Assembly: GCF_030409845.1 (NCBI RefSeq)
Contig: NZ_JAUFQQ010000003.1
Location: 248,001-312,000 of the forward strand
Direction: 5' to 3'
Length of the DNA stretch: 64,000 bases
DNA from: Flavobacterium branchiarum
GTDB lineage: Bacteria; Bacteroidota; Bacteroidia; Flavobacteriales; Flavobacteriaceae
Every line of letters starts with the position of its first letter. Positions within the stretch are counted from its first letter, which is position 1. This document shows positions 54,854 to 63,567 of this stretch, one piece after another. The notes below the pieces were generated by a model. That model worked only from the letters and a program-made list of their open reading frames with translations, did not search any database and was not told where the DNA came from. The translations under genes and the position numbers were made by a program.

Positions 54854-56218
54854 CTAATTTATCAATAAATCTAATGCCGAATTTTTTTGGTTGATGATGA
54901 ACAGCTGACTTTTGTCTTCTAGCAATATTTTATAGTTAAATTCTTTTTCAGGATTATACTTCCAGTTTTTTAGTTCCTTGAAACTGTCCTTGATTAATTT
55001 AAGATTCTCTTTGTTGTTTTTTGATACAATTATCATTTTCGTTAATGTTGTTTTTTGCATTTTTTCAATGGCACTTTTTGTAATTTCAGTTTCATAATTC
55101 GTTCGAGAGCGATAACGGAATTTTTTCTTAATTACATCAAAATCTTTTGGGTTTTCTGAAATAACGTACCTGTAAGCCATTATATTATCAAGTTCATTTA
55201 TCCAATTTGGAAAGTTTTCTTCATACTGTTTGATATAGTTATCAATGAAATTTTTATCCATAGATTTATTTTGAGCAATATATTCTTTCACTAACGGATA
55301 AATTTGTTTTGCCATCAAATTAATGTACTTATGATAATACCAATCATTAGAATCTACTGTTCCGTTTAGTTTTTCGTAAACATAGCCGTTCCCTAAAGCA
55401 GTAGCTAAAACTTCATTTAAAAGCTGATAAGCATAATTGCTATATATTGATTTATTCTCTTGGAAATTTTTGTTGATTTCTTCTTTTACTTCAAGTGATT
55501 GTTCGTTGTAAATGATGTGATACGTTTCGTGTAACATAACACTAAATAAATCTTTGTAATCGCTTAAATTGGTTTGAATTGCACTTATGAAATTATTGCA
55601 AAATGCTTGTGCTGTAAAGCCTTTAGAATTTGGTAAAGGGTAAAATGCAATCTCAAAAGGAATTGAATTGTCCCAACTTGAGTTATAAAAAACTAGTCCA
55701 GTTTCGAAATAGCGTTCGATATTATTTTCATTAGAATATCTCGTGATTTCTGTAATTTGTTTTTCAAACTGCTTTTTATTTGGGTTGTATATTAGTTCAT
55801 TGTAGATAGGTGTAAACTCCGAAATGCTGGTTGTTAAATCATTCAATGTTTTATTCGGAATCATGCCAATGCAACGAAGTTTGAAATCGGTTAGATTAGT
55901 AGTTTCAATAAGATTCTTTTTCAAAATATCTTCCGTCTGCATTTGCTTTTTTGAACCATAAGGGAATTCATCAAATTGATAATTGTAATCAAGTATTAAT
56001 TTGTCAAATTTTGAAATGATATCGTTGTACTTGTCAACGTTGTATTTTGATTTTAGAAATTCTGTTTTGTAGACATTATCTGGATAGTTTTCAGATAGGT
56101 TTTGCATAAAAATAAATACCGCTAATTGTTCCGAATATTTAATGTTAAAAGTGGTCTTTTGAGAAAAAGATAAAGTAGATATTCCGCAAAGTATAAAAAC
56201 TAAAATTCTGATATTCAT
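54854..56218 (-). CDS. Secreted zincin-like protein of unknown function (HExxH)
   Basis: This 454-residue protein has a signal peptide (about 1-19, ending LSFSQ). A helical N-terminal region precedes a putative zinc site HETYH at residues 230-234, with Glu269 in LLNEVLATALGNG as the third ligand, the spacing seen in gluzincins. I cannot match it to a named peptidase family. The long C-terminal region has YIAQNKSMDKNFIDNYIKQYE and a Lys-rich end. It stands alone. Protease activity is inferred from the motif only. Confidence 0.65.
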   Translation of the reverse strand: MNIRILVFILCGISTLSFSQKTTFNIKYSEQLAVFIFMQNLSENYPDNVYKTEFLKSKYNVDKYNDIISKFDKLILDYNYQFDEFPYGSKKQMQTEDILKKNLIETTNLTDFKLRCIGMIPNKTLNDLTTSISEFTPIYNELIYNPNKKQFEKQITEITRYSNENNIERYFETGLVFYNSSWDNSIPFEIAFYPLPNSKGFTAQAFCNNFISAIQTNLSDYKDLFSVMLHETYHIIYNEQSLEVKEEINKNFQENKSIYSNYAYQLLNEVLATALGNGYVYEKLNGTVDSNDWYYHKYINLMAKQIYPLVKEYIAQNKSMDKNFIDNYIKQYEENFPNWINELDNIMAYRYVISENPKDFDVIKKKFRYRSRTNYETEITKSAIEKMQKTTLTKMIIVSKNNKENLKLIKDSFKELKNWKYNPEKEFNYKILLEDKSQLFIINQKNSALDLLIN

Positions 56219-56286
56219 CGTGTTCTTTTTTTTATAACGTGTTTATTTATTTTATGTTTTGTCGTTGGAGAAATAAAGTAATAAAA

Positions 56287-56324
56287 AAAGAGGCTGAACG
56301 AAATACTTTTCGGACAGCCTCTTT
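56287..56324 (-). terminator. Terminator of XRE paralogue B
   Basis: AAAGAGGCTG pairs with CAGCCTCTTT, and the loop contains a further partial stem (CGAAATACTTTTCG). T residues follow on the minus strand, 29 bp beyond the regulator stop. Confidence 0.8.
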
Positions 56325-56352
56325 AAGACATTGATATATCTTCTATAAAAGG

Positions 56353-56760
56353 TTATTTCTCTTTTATTACCTTCTCTAAATATTCAACCTTTTCTTTTTC
56401 TGCTTGAACTAAACGTTCGTATAGTTCAACTATTTTATCGACTGTATTAAAAGTTGGTTGATAATTCACAGAACTAGCAATCAATGTAGAGTTGTCACTA
56501 CTTGTATTGTGATAAGTATTTGAAATTATATTAAATACGGCTTCATCACTATAATCTCTAATTGCTTCTACAGAAACACCTAAACTTGAGGCAATAGCTT
56601 GTAGTTTTTCTTCATCAACAGTTTCACTTGCTTCAATATTAGATATGGATTGTTGGCTTACACCAATTGCAGTAGCCAAAGCTTCTTGTTTCATACCGCG
56701 TAGCTCTCTTATTCGGCTAATATTTCTGCCTATATGTTTTGGTTTTGTTACTGTGCTCAT
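56353..56760 (-). CDS. XRE-family helix-turn-helix regulator (paralogue B)
   Basis: This 135-residue protein is paralogous to the one at 9826-10224. It has the same N-terminal block (MSTVTKPKHIGRNISRIREL), helix-turn-helix (MKQEALATAIGVSQQSISNIEAS) and C-terminal helix (DKIVELYERLVQAEKEKVEYLEKVIKEK). The middle differs, with Ser/Asn/Thr-rich text. Its promoter and operator-like box match those of paralogue A. It is divergent from a small orphan gene and lies 0.8 kb before the toxin-immunity candidate, so it could regulate either. That is inference. Confidence 0.87.
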   Translation of the reverse strand: MSTVTKPKHIGRNISRIRELRGMKQEALATAIGVSQQSISNIEASETVDEEKLQAIASSLGVSVEAIRDYSDEAVFNIISNTYHNTSSDNSTLIASSVNYQPTFNTVDKIVELYERLVQAEKEKVEYLEKVIKEK

Positions 56761-56764
56761 AGTT

Positions 56765-56810
56765 CAAAGATATTTAAAATTCTCTTAAAAAATAGGTTTT
56801 GGTAAAAAAC
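56765..56810 (-). promoter_or_regulatory. Leaderless promoter and operator-like box of XRE paralogue B
   Basis: TATCTTTG (56772-56765 on the minus strand) ends four bases before the ATG. GGTTTTGGTAAAAAAC (56795-56810) matches 15 of 16 positions of the box upstream of paralogue A, at nearly the same distance from the start codon (35 versus 36 bases). Confidence 0.6.
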
Positions 56811-56931
56811 AAGTACCGTTTGGTAAGTTACAATTCTTAATGGTTGGGTACAGTACTAAGCCGTTTTTCTTTGTATGTAATAAACAAAAATAGAAAATAG
56901 AAACAATGTTTAACTTGTAAAAATCAAAATT

Positions 56932-57273
56932 ATGGAAGTACAAAAAAATGTGAATTCTAATGAGTTTAGACAATTAATCGCTAGGTATTTCACTACAATA
57001 AAACCCCTAAATGGTAAAATGGATAGTTATACAGCAGAAATCAAGGTATTGAATTATTGTGAACTCTCATCTGTTATTACTAATATGTTGAAATTGTGTA
57101 CTCTGGCATTAGATCATGAAACTCCTGAAATTTCAAATATGCCTAGAGATTCATCTATCGATATTGCATTAATATTAAAAGTAGTTACGCAGTTACTTCC
57201 TCTTGAAGAAATTGAATTTCTGGATGAAATTAATAAAATGTTTATTACGAATCCAAATTCTACAGATTTGTAA
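56932..57273 (+). CDS. Small orphan protein
   Basis: I do not recognise this 113-residue protein. It is soluble, mostly helical by appearance and slightly acidic, with VNSNEFRQLIARYFTTIKPL at the start and LLPLEEIEFLDEINKMF near the end. No signal peptide or membrane helix is present. It is divergent from XRE paralogue B and sits upstream of the toxin candidate, 256 bp away. The frame is well formed and probably coding. Confidence 0.6.
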   Translation: MEVQKNVNSNEFRQLIARYFTTIKPLNGKMDSYTAEIKVLNYCELSSVITNMLKLCTLALDHETPEISNMPRDSSIDIALILKVVTQLLPLEEIEFLDEINKMFITNPNSTDL

Positions 57274-57529
57274 TCTGTGCTCAATAATTAAGGAATGAAT
57301 GAGATAAGGAATAAAAAGTTCCTGTTTTTTTAGTTTTGTTTTTATATAATTCTGCATTTTTTTTGTATTCAGGTGGATGTGATACAAATCGGTACATTAA
57401 TTTTAATAAAATATAAGTAATATGTATGAGTAAGATTTTTACTGTATATTTACTTAGGATGAAATACTGATAACTTTTAATTTAAGACGTTTAAAGCATC
57501 CAATTCTAGTAACCAATAACCATAAATAC

Positions 57530-59335
57530 ATGAGAAAAATTAAATTAGGGATTGCCTTTGTTTCAGTTTTATTATTGTTTTCGAACTGTAACAATGAAAC
57601 ATTTGAAAATCCGCAAGAGGTAAGTGCGACAACAAAATTGCTATCTGGGATAAAAGAAGAAAATATAAGTCTCGACGAAATTGAAAAAGATTATTATTTA
57701 AGCCCAATTTTACAGAAGACTTCAAAAAAACTTAAACAAAATGCAAACAATTTAAAAAACACAAATCAAAATTTATTCAATTTAGATTTATCAAACCGAG
57801 TAAAAAAATATACACTAAACGATTATACCTCTTATACAATACCAATAATTAATGATTCTGGAAATTCTTATATTTTTCAAAATCTTGTAATTGAAAAAGA
57901 TGCGCTAAGAGATGCGGCCTATCTTGTGACTTACTATCCCGATGAAAATTATAAAGAATCGATACGAAAACATCTTGTAAAACCAGATGACAATATTGAT
58001 TTCACAGGAAGTAAAACGATTGTATATTTATACTATAAGCGAAAAGTAAATATTGATGAAAAAACAACAACGACTAATAAAAATAACGGTGCAATTGAAA
58101 TAGGTTCAGATGGAGTAATAGACGAACCTTTAACGGTTTGCGTAACAACATACAGTCCTAAACAATGTACTGCAGGAGGGAATCATTCTCCTGGGCAGTC
58201 ATGCACTGGCACGTCTGGGCAACAACCTGGTTGGATTGTCTCCGAAAGTTGCACTCCTATTCCTCGTCCTACTGATCCTGGTCCTGGCCCTTATCCTGGT
58301 GGATGTACGGGTTGTGTAACATCACCTTCAGCTCCGAATCAAGGAACAGGTGCCTATTTTCCTCCAACGAGTCCAAGTCCAGATTGGACACCAGAATTTA
58401 TTTGTATTGAGCAAGGTTCTGAAGGAAGGTGTACTAAAATGGTACCCTATACACCTATTCTAACAATACCTATGTATGATCCTTATAATTACTATACTTC
58501 AGTATTAAACCGTGCAGAAATTGATTTATTGTTAAGAGTTGAATATAAGGAAGCTCGAAAAAGTATTGATTCTTATATAGAAAGAAATAAAACATTAGAA
58601 GGAGGTTACGTTCCGGAAACTTTAACTTTTGTACCTTGGGCACTGGATTATTTCAAGAATAATCCTGATACAACATTTGAACAATTTAATAATTGGTTTA
58701 TGAGTGTTTCTGAAGGTCAAGATTGGAGTTATGATACTACTTATTGGGAAAATCCAAATTTAACTTTTCCTAAACAAGATTTACCTAGTTATAATGATTA
58801 TTATAATGGCATGGCTCGCTCTACAGATGGAAAACTTATGGTAGGTGCAGATAATGTATATGGTTTAATAGGAGGCAAAGTACAAGAAGTGCGAACTAAA
58901 TATCCGAGAATAACTGAAAACACATGTGCTGCAAAAGTTTCGATAGCATTAAACAGATCAGGTGTTGTAATTCCTAATTTACCGGGTAAAACAATTGAAG
59001 GTGGAGGCGCAGAATTTACAGGAAAATACTTTTTTCTAAACGCTAGGGAGTTAAACATTTGGATGAGAAAAACTTTTGAAACAAATCCTTCAAATGCGAA
59101 CCACATATCTTATTTAGGGAGTGAAGGAGGTACAAATGGGGCAAATTTTCCAGAGTTACTTAAAGATATTAAAGGAATTTATTCGATGGTAACTACAAAG
59201 GATTATAGTGACAAAACTGGAATGTCAGGGCACTCTGACCTTATGTTTACTGATAGTAAAAATTTGGGAAATTGTGTATATGGATGCTTTTTTGATAGAC
59301 CAATAGAAAGAATAGACGTATGGATACTAAATTAA
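57530..59335 (+). CDS. Lipoprotein with C-terminal Tae4-type peptidoglycan amidase (antibacterial toxin candidate)
   Basis: This 601-residue protein has a lipoprotein signal (lipobox FSNC, Cys20) followed by NNETFEN, an acidic/aromatic stretch resembling the surface-export signal of Bacteroidetes lipoproteins. A unique N-terminal domain (about 35-200), a Cys-containing and Pro/Gly-rich linker (about 204-285, with PRPTDPGPGPYPGG), and a middle region follow. The end, about 435-601, has the Tae4 layout: LIGGKV, then Cys466 in ENTCAAKVSIALNRSGVVIP, KYFFLNARELNIWMRK, LLKDIKGIYSM, His568 in GMSGHSDLMFTD, a Cys pair, and final VWILN. Tae4 enzymes are NlpC/P60-fold amidases that cut between D-Glu and diaminopimelate. 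The next gene overlaps by 16 bp and is the likely immunity gene. Confidence 0.82.
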   Translation: MRKIKLGIAFVSVLLLFSNCNNETFENPQEVSATTKLLSGIKEENISLDEIEKDYYLSPILQKTSKKLKQNANNLKNTNQNLFNLDLSNRVKKYTLNDYTSYTIPIINDSGNSYIFQNLVIEKDALRDAAYLVTYYPDENYKESIRKHLVKPDDNIDFTGSKTIVYLYYKRKVNIDEKTTTTNKNNGAIEIGSDGVIDEPLTVCVTTYSPKQCTAGGNHSPGQSCTGTSGQQPGWIVSESCTPIPRPTDPGPGPYPGGCTGCVTSPSAPNQGTGAYFPPTSPSPDWTPEFICIEQGSEGRCTKMVPYTPILTIPMYDPYNYYTSVLNRAEIDLLLRVEYKEARKSIDSYIERNKTLEGGYVPETLTFVPWALDYFKNNPDTTFEQFNNWFMSVSEGQDWSYDTTYWENPNLTFPKQDLPSYNDYYNGMARSTDGKLMVGADNVYGLIGGKVQEVRTKYPRITENTCAAKVSIALNRSGVVIPNLPGKTIEGGGAEFTGKYFFLNARELNIWMRKTFETNPSNANHISYLGSEGGTNGANFPELLKDIKGIYSMVTTKDYSDKTGMSGHSDLMFTDSKNLGNCVYGCFFDRPIERIDVWILN

Positions 59336-59811
59336 TAATCAAAATTACAACACTGTTGCTACTAGTAACAGTGTTCTCTTGCACAAGCATTAAAGGAACT
59401 GATAATCTTAATGTCTATTATGGAGATAATTTCTTTTATCCTAGATCTTCAGATAGCAAAAAAACACCCATTAATGGATGGGTTAACTCTTATAAAATAG
59501 GAGCATTTTATGACTGCCTCTTCCAAGGATATAAAAATGACTCTATTTATAAATTAGCAAAAAAAGAAGATTTATTCTTTGAAACTATTATTCCTATTGA
59601 TAAATGGGATAAGATTAAAGCTGACAGTAAAAAAATAGCGGATAATATGCCAGTGGTTGAGAGTCACTATGATGACGAATTATATAAAAAGAAAAAATAC
59701 ATTTCAGCAACATGCCTATGTTATTTTGCTAGTAGAGAATTGGATTCTATTGCGAAAGAAGAATATAAATTATTCAGGAAAGATAAAAATAATAAAGATT
59801 TTTTCGAATAA
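59320..59811 (+). CDS. Putative Tai4-type immunity lipoprotein
   Basis: This 163-residue lipoprotein (lipobox VFSC, Cys21) overlaps the toxin gene by 16 bp, so the two are translationally coupled. After the signal it has NSYKIGAFYDCLFQGYKNDS, DLFFETIIPIDKW and KKYISATCLCYFASRELDSIAKEEY. Cys66, Cys132 and Cys134 are candidates for a disulfide. The pattern of a helix with one Cys, a middle helix and a closing C-x-x-F-x-S-x-E-L-D helix resembles Tai4, the periplasmic partner that blocks Tae4. It lacks an acidic surface-export stretch after the Cys, so it should stay on the periplasmic side where the toxin would act. The family match is from memory and position. Confidence 0.7.
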   Translation: MDTKLIIKITTLLLLVTVFSCTSIKGTDNLNVYYGDNFFYPRSSDSKKTPINGWVNSYKIGAFYDCLFQGYKNDSIYKLAKKEDLFFETIIPIDKWDKIKADSKKIADNMPVVESHYDDELYKKKKYISATCLCYFASRELDSIAKEEYKLFRKDKNNKDFFE

Positions 59812-59953
59812 TTAATTGATTATCTCTAGCATATAAAAAGTACTAAAAAAAACAGAATAATATAAAAGGATACTTGTTTTATGTTTTCATACTGATTTTG
59901 GAGTTTTTTATTCTGTGGTTCTACTCTTATTTTACGCATTAAACAGTCGCAAA

Positions 59954-60056
59954 CTTGTTTCTCTGAGGAACGAAGAGTCTTCGTTAGTGGCTCGACTATC
60001 AAAAAATACTTTGTGTTAGTTTCTTGTGGTGACTCTTCGTTCCTCAGAGAGACAAG
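59954..60056. repeat. Long inverted repeat (CTGAGGAACGAAGAGTC type)
   Basis: The 26-base arms at 59954-59979 and 60031-60056 are complementary with one mismatch, around a 51-base centre. The arm core CTGAGGAACGAAGAGTC is of a kind I have seen repeated between genes of flavobacteria. It may be a small non-autonomous element or a folded RNA at the edge of the toxin locus. Confidence 0.7.
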
Positions 60057-60107
60057 ATTGGGGTAAGGATAGAAATGCTGAGCGATTCGTGAAATAATAC
60101 CATAAAA

Positions 60108-60133
60108 AAACTCCTTAAGAAATTAAGGAGTTT
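60108..60133 (-). terminator. Terminator of the ABC permease gene
   Basis: AAACTCCTTAA pairs with TTAAGGAGTTT around GAAA, with T-rich sequence beyond it on the minus strand, 22 bp after the stop codon. Confidence 0.8.
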
Positions 60134-60155
60134 AGTGATTAATAGTGACGCTATA

Positions 60156-62567
60156 TTATTCGTACTTTAAGTATTTTAAAACATCAACTTTTGTTACTTG
60201 ATAGGCTTTGGCTAAAACGATTGTTAGTGTAAGAAACAATAAGAATACAAAAGCAATTATAAACGGTAGAACTGGGATGTCGATGCGAAAGGCAAAGTTT
60301 TCAAGCCATTTTTCTAATAGGAAATAGGCAGGAATAATTCCGATTATAAAACCAATGATGCAAAAAAGAACATATTGTTTTGATAATTCTTGTAGTAAAA
60401 GATTCGTTTCTGCACCTAGTGTTTTTCTAATAGCAATTTCTCTTAATCTCCGTTCCATCGAAAAAGAAGCTAAGGCGAATAATCCAAATACAGCAATAAG
60501 AATTACAATTACATTTAGTAAAGAAAACAACCTACTTTGATTTTTGTAGATGTCATATTTTCTGGCGAAATTTTTATCTACAAAATTATATTCAAATGGA
60601 TATTCGGGATCTACTTTTGTATTCCAGAATTTATCTAAAGCGGCTATGGTTTTAGACATATCTTGTGAGGCAATTTTAAAGGAAATATTATGTAGTTTTT
60701 CATCTTTAATGGCGTTGGTTGTTAAATGCATGAAAATCATAGGACTTATTCTGTTTTCAAGCCCAAAATAATTGAAGTCCTTTACGACTCCTACTATTTT
60801 ACAATTTTTACCTTTCCAATTAATTACTTTATCGATAGGGTCATTCTCTTGCATCATCTTAACGGCGGTTTCATTTAGTAAAACGTTCGAAATTGTATCC
60901 GATGAAAATTGATCTGTCAAATCTCTTCCTTTTATGATTTTGATTCCTAGTAGATTTAGTATTCCAAAATCGATTCCCATGCGCTGGATTAAGATGCCTT
61001 TATCGCTTTTGTATGAGAAGCTATCCCAAGAATTTTCGTCACTACCAATAGAAAATAATCCTGCCGAAACTGCTTCGACTCCTTTAATCTTTAGCGCTTG
61101 TTGCTTGATAACTTTATATCTGTCGTATTGATTTTGGCCTTCTTTAGTTTTAAAAGTCACATCGATAACTTGTGCGCCTTTAAAACCTAAATCTTTCTCG
61201 GTCATAAACTTTACTTGTTGGTAAACGATAAATGAACCAATGATAAAAAATGTTGCAATGGTAAATTGTAGAACAAGCATTCCGTTTCGTAGCCAAATTC
61301 CGTTTTTGCTACGAGAAAAATTCCCTTTCAATACTTTTAAAGGTTCAAAATTGGAGACATATATTGCAGGTAAAACTCCAGCAACAAGAATTACAATTAT
61401 AAAAATTAGTATTAATTGTGAGTAAAATTGAGATCCTTCGATTAGGAGATTTGTATTTAAAAATGAATTGTAATACGGCAACGAAAGCTCTACGATTACT
61501 AATGCCAATAAGAGTGAAAAAAGGGTAATTAATGCTGTTTCAAATACAAATTGCGTTATGATTTGAGACTTTTCTGCACCGACAATCTTTCTTATTCCTA
61601 CTTCTTTAGCTCTCTTTATTGCATTGGCTGTAGCCAAATTAATGTAGTTTACAATTGAAAGCAACAAAATAAGAATAGATAAACCCATTAATATTCTTAA
61701 GAATTGTAAGTTACCAGTGTCTCCAGGAAAAGGCGTGTTCCCTTTGTATAGTCTGGTATTAGGTAGCGAAAGTAAACTTGATTTTACAGGCTCACCATAT
61801 TTCTTGATATATTTTTCGACAGTTAAGCCTTCTTGATTTGCTTGAACCTTTAAGCAGTTGTCTATAAAAATGGTATTTAAATCTTTTACTATTGAAGTGG
61901 TGTCGCTTTGTTTTTTTAATTTCAGCATCAAACCAAAATTATAACTCCACTTGTCTTTCTCTTTTTCTAAATCGTCTTCTATTATAGTCGTTACTAAGGA
62001 AGGCACTACTGAAGAATTTTGATTTAATCGATATACACCCCTTACAACAAATAGTTTGTTTAGATAGGTTACTTGCTTGCCCATAGGGTTTTCATTCCCA
62101 AATAATTGAGAAGCAGTCTCTTCAGACAGAGCGATGCTGTTACGATCTTTAAGAGCAGTTTTTCCGTTACCATGAATAAATTCGAAAGGGAAAAAAGTAA
62201 AAAAATTACTTTGTGCAGTATAAATACCATCTATTAATTCTCGTTTCGCTTTATACGTAATGGTTTCTTTGTAGTAATTAATTTGAGTGTAACAATAACT
62301 CTCGAGAGCAGGAGAGGTAATTTTTAGTATTGGTGCTATGGGTGCAGGATTTACAGACCAGATGTTTCCTTCTCCAATGTCATTCATAACCGAATAAATC
62401 CTGTCCTTATCAGGATTCCATTGGTCATACGAGTGCTCGTTATTCCAGTACAGAATAGCAAAGATTAATCCCGAAATTCCAATGCTCAATCCTAAAACAT
62501 TTAAAGCAGTAAAGAGTTTGTTGCTTTTAATATGGTAAATAAATATATTGATCCAATTTTTTAGCAT
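60156..62567 (-). CDS. FtsX/MacB-type ABC transporter permease
   Basis: This 803-residue permease has two copies of the MacB periplasmic core plus FtsX membrane unit. The first has helix NVLGLSIGISGLIFAILYWNNEHSYDQW and FtsX helices at about 285-420, with VGIRKIVGAEKSQIITQFVFE. The second runs from about 430, with REIAIRKTLGAETNLLLQELSKQY near the C-terminus. This layout marks the large Bacteroidetes family of efflux or lipoprotein-related ABC permeases that respond to envelope stress or antimicrobials. Its start overlaps the end of the ATPase gene by 7 bp, so they form one transporter. The cargo is unknown. Confidence 0.9.
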   Translation of the reverse strand: MLKNWINIFIYHIKSNKLFTALNVLGLSIGISGLIFAILYWNNEHSYDQWNPDKDRIYSVMNDIGEGNIWSVNPAPIAPILKITSPALESYCYTQINYYKETITYKAKRELIDGIYTAQSNFFTFFPFEFIHGNGKTALKDRNSIALSEETASQLFGNENPMGKQVTYLNKLFVVRGVYRLNQNSSVVPSLVTTIIEDDLEKEKDKWSYNFGLMLKLKKQSDTTSIVKDLNTIFIDNCLKVQANQEGLTVEKYIKKYGEPVKSSLLSLPNTRLYKGNTPFPGDTGNLQFLRILMGLSILILLLSIVNYINLATANAIKRAKEVGIRKIVGAEKSQIITQFVFETALITLFSLLLALVIVELSLPYYNSFLNTNLLIEGSQFYSQLILIFIIVILVAGVLPAIYVSNFEPLKVLKGNFSRSKNGIWLRNGMLVLQFTIATFFIIGSFIVYQQVKFMTEKDLGFKGAQVIDVTFKTKEGQNQYDRYKVIKQQALKIKGVEAVSAGLFSIGSDENSWDSFSYKSDKGILIQRMGIDFGILNLLGIKIIKGRDLTDQFSSDTISNVLLNETAVKMMQENDPIDKVINWKGKNCKIVGVVKDFNYFGLENRISPMIFMHLTTNAIKDEKLHNISFKIASQDMSKTIAALDKFWNTKVDPEYPFEYNFVDKNFARKYDIYKNQSRLFSLLNVIVILIAVFGLFALASFSMERRLREIAIRKTLGAETNLLLQELSKQYVLFCIIGFIIGIIPAYFLLEKWLENFAFRIDIPVLPFIIAFVFLLFLTLTIVLAKAYQVTKVDVLKYLKYE

Positions 62568-63286
62568 GATGTCATTTTTTTAGAGTTTGCTACAAATACA
62601 TCAACATTTCTATTGTTTGTTTTTTCTGAAAGAATAATTCCGTCTTTCATTAAAATTGTTTTTTGAGAATAAGAAGCATCGTAATCAGAATGGGTTACCA
62701 TTAAGATTGTTGCTCCATTGGCATGTAAATCGGTAAGTAGCTCCATTACTTCATTTCCATTTTTGCTGTCTAGATTTCCTGTAGGTTCATCGGCAAGAAT
62801 TATTTTTGGATTATTAATTAAAGCCCTTGCAACAGCAACACGTTGTTGTTGTCCTCCAGAAAGTTGTTGCGGATAATGTTTTAAGCGATGCGAGATGTTT
62901 AATTTATTAGCAATTTCAGGTACCTTTATCTTTCTTTCGGCTACGGGAACATTGTTGTAAATTAACGGTAATTCGATATTGTCATAAACAGATATTTCAT
63001 CAATTAAATTAAAGTTCTGAAAAATGAAACCAATGTTTTCTTTTCTGGCTTTTGATCTTAATTTTTCTTTTAAGCCAACCATTTCCTGATCTAGAAGCAG
63101 GTAATTGCCGCTGGTAGCACTGTCTAATAATCCAACAATGTTTAGTAAAGTTGATTTTCCACTTCCTGATGGTCCCATAATAGAAATAAAATCACCTTGG
63201 TTAATGGTTAATGAAATTTCACTTAATGCATTGGTTTCTAATTCTTCGGTTCTAAATATTTTTGAAAGCTTTTTGATGGTAATCAT
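62561..63286 (-). CDS. ABC transporter ATP-binding protein (MacB/LolD type)
   Basis: This 241-residue ATPase has Walker A GPSGSGKST, Q-loop GFIFQNFNLIDEISVYDN, signature LSGGQQQRVAVARAL, Walker B IILADEPTGNLDSKNG and the switch His in MVTHSD, all typical of the MacB/LolD/FtsE class. It powers the FtsX-type permease encoded downstream with a 7-bp overlap. It starts 281 bp from the divergent response regulator gene, which probably controls this operon. Confidence 0.93.
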   Translation of the reverse strand: MITIKKLSKIFRTEELETNALSEISLTINQGDFISIMGPSGSGKSTLLNIVGLLDSATSGNYLLLDQEMVGLKEKLRSKARKENIGFIFQNFNLIDEISVYDNIELPLIYNNVPVAERKIKVPEIANKLNISHRLKHYPQQLSGGQQQRVAVARALINNPKIILADEPTGNLDSKNGNEVMELLTDLHANGATILMVTHSDYDASYSQKTILMKDGIILSEKTNNRNVDVFVANSKKMTSC

Positions 63287-63526
63287 GATTGACTTTTTTT
63301 AGTGATTGTTTTTTTTCTTTAAATTTTTTGTCATCGAAGCAAAAGAAACACATCTGTAAATTTAGATATTTCACAATGTAATTTATAGTTGTTTATTTTG
63401 TTATTTTTACTTTCGAAAGGTGTTCGTAATTAATGATTTACAAGTCATAATGTGAATTTTATGCCAAAAATTTAAAGATTGTAAATGCCTTATTTTTAAG
63501 ATTTTATTTTATTGAAATAAATTATA

Positions 63527-63564
63527 CTGTCCATAATTGGACAGCTTTCGTCCAAAACTGAACA
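63527..63564. promoter_or_regulatory. Two tandem operator-like sites before the response regulator gene
   Basis: CTGTCCATAATTGGACAG (63527-63544) is a perfect inverted repeat with seven-base arms. CGTCCAAAACTGAACA (63549-63564) is a degenerate copy 22 bases further, ending three bases before the ATG. The pair looks like binding sites for the regulator itself, placed between the divergent operons. Confidence 0.55.
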
Positions 63565-63567
63565 AAA

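Larger units (their letters stand above)
59812..60155. other. Intergenic region with a dispersed inverted repeat
   Basis: No gene is supported here. The stretch holds the inverted repeat at 59954-60056 and the terminator at 60108-60133 of the minus-strand permease gene. Confidence 0.4.

Noticed and set aside
63287..63420. Sigma-54 (-24/-12) promoter before the ABC ATPase gene
   Set aside because: The minus strand near 63340 reads TGTTTCTTTTGCTT-like text, but the invariant GG of the -24 element is missing.
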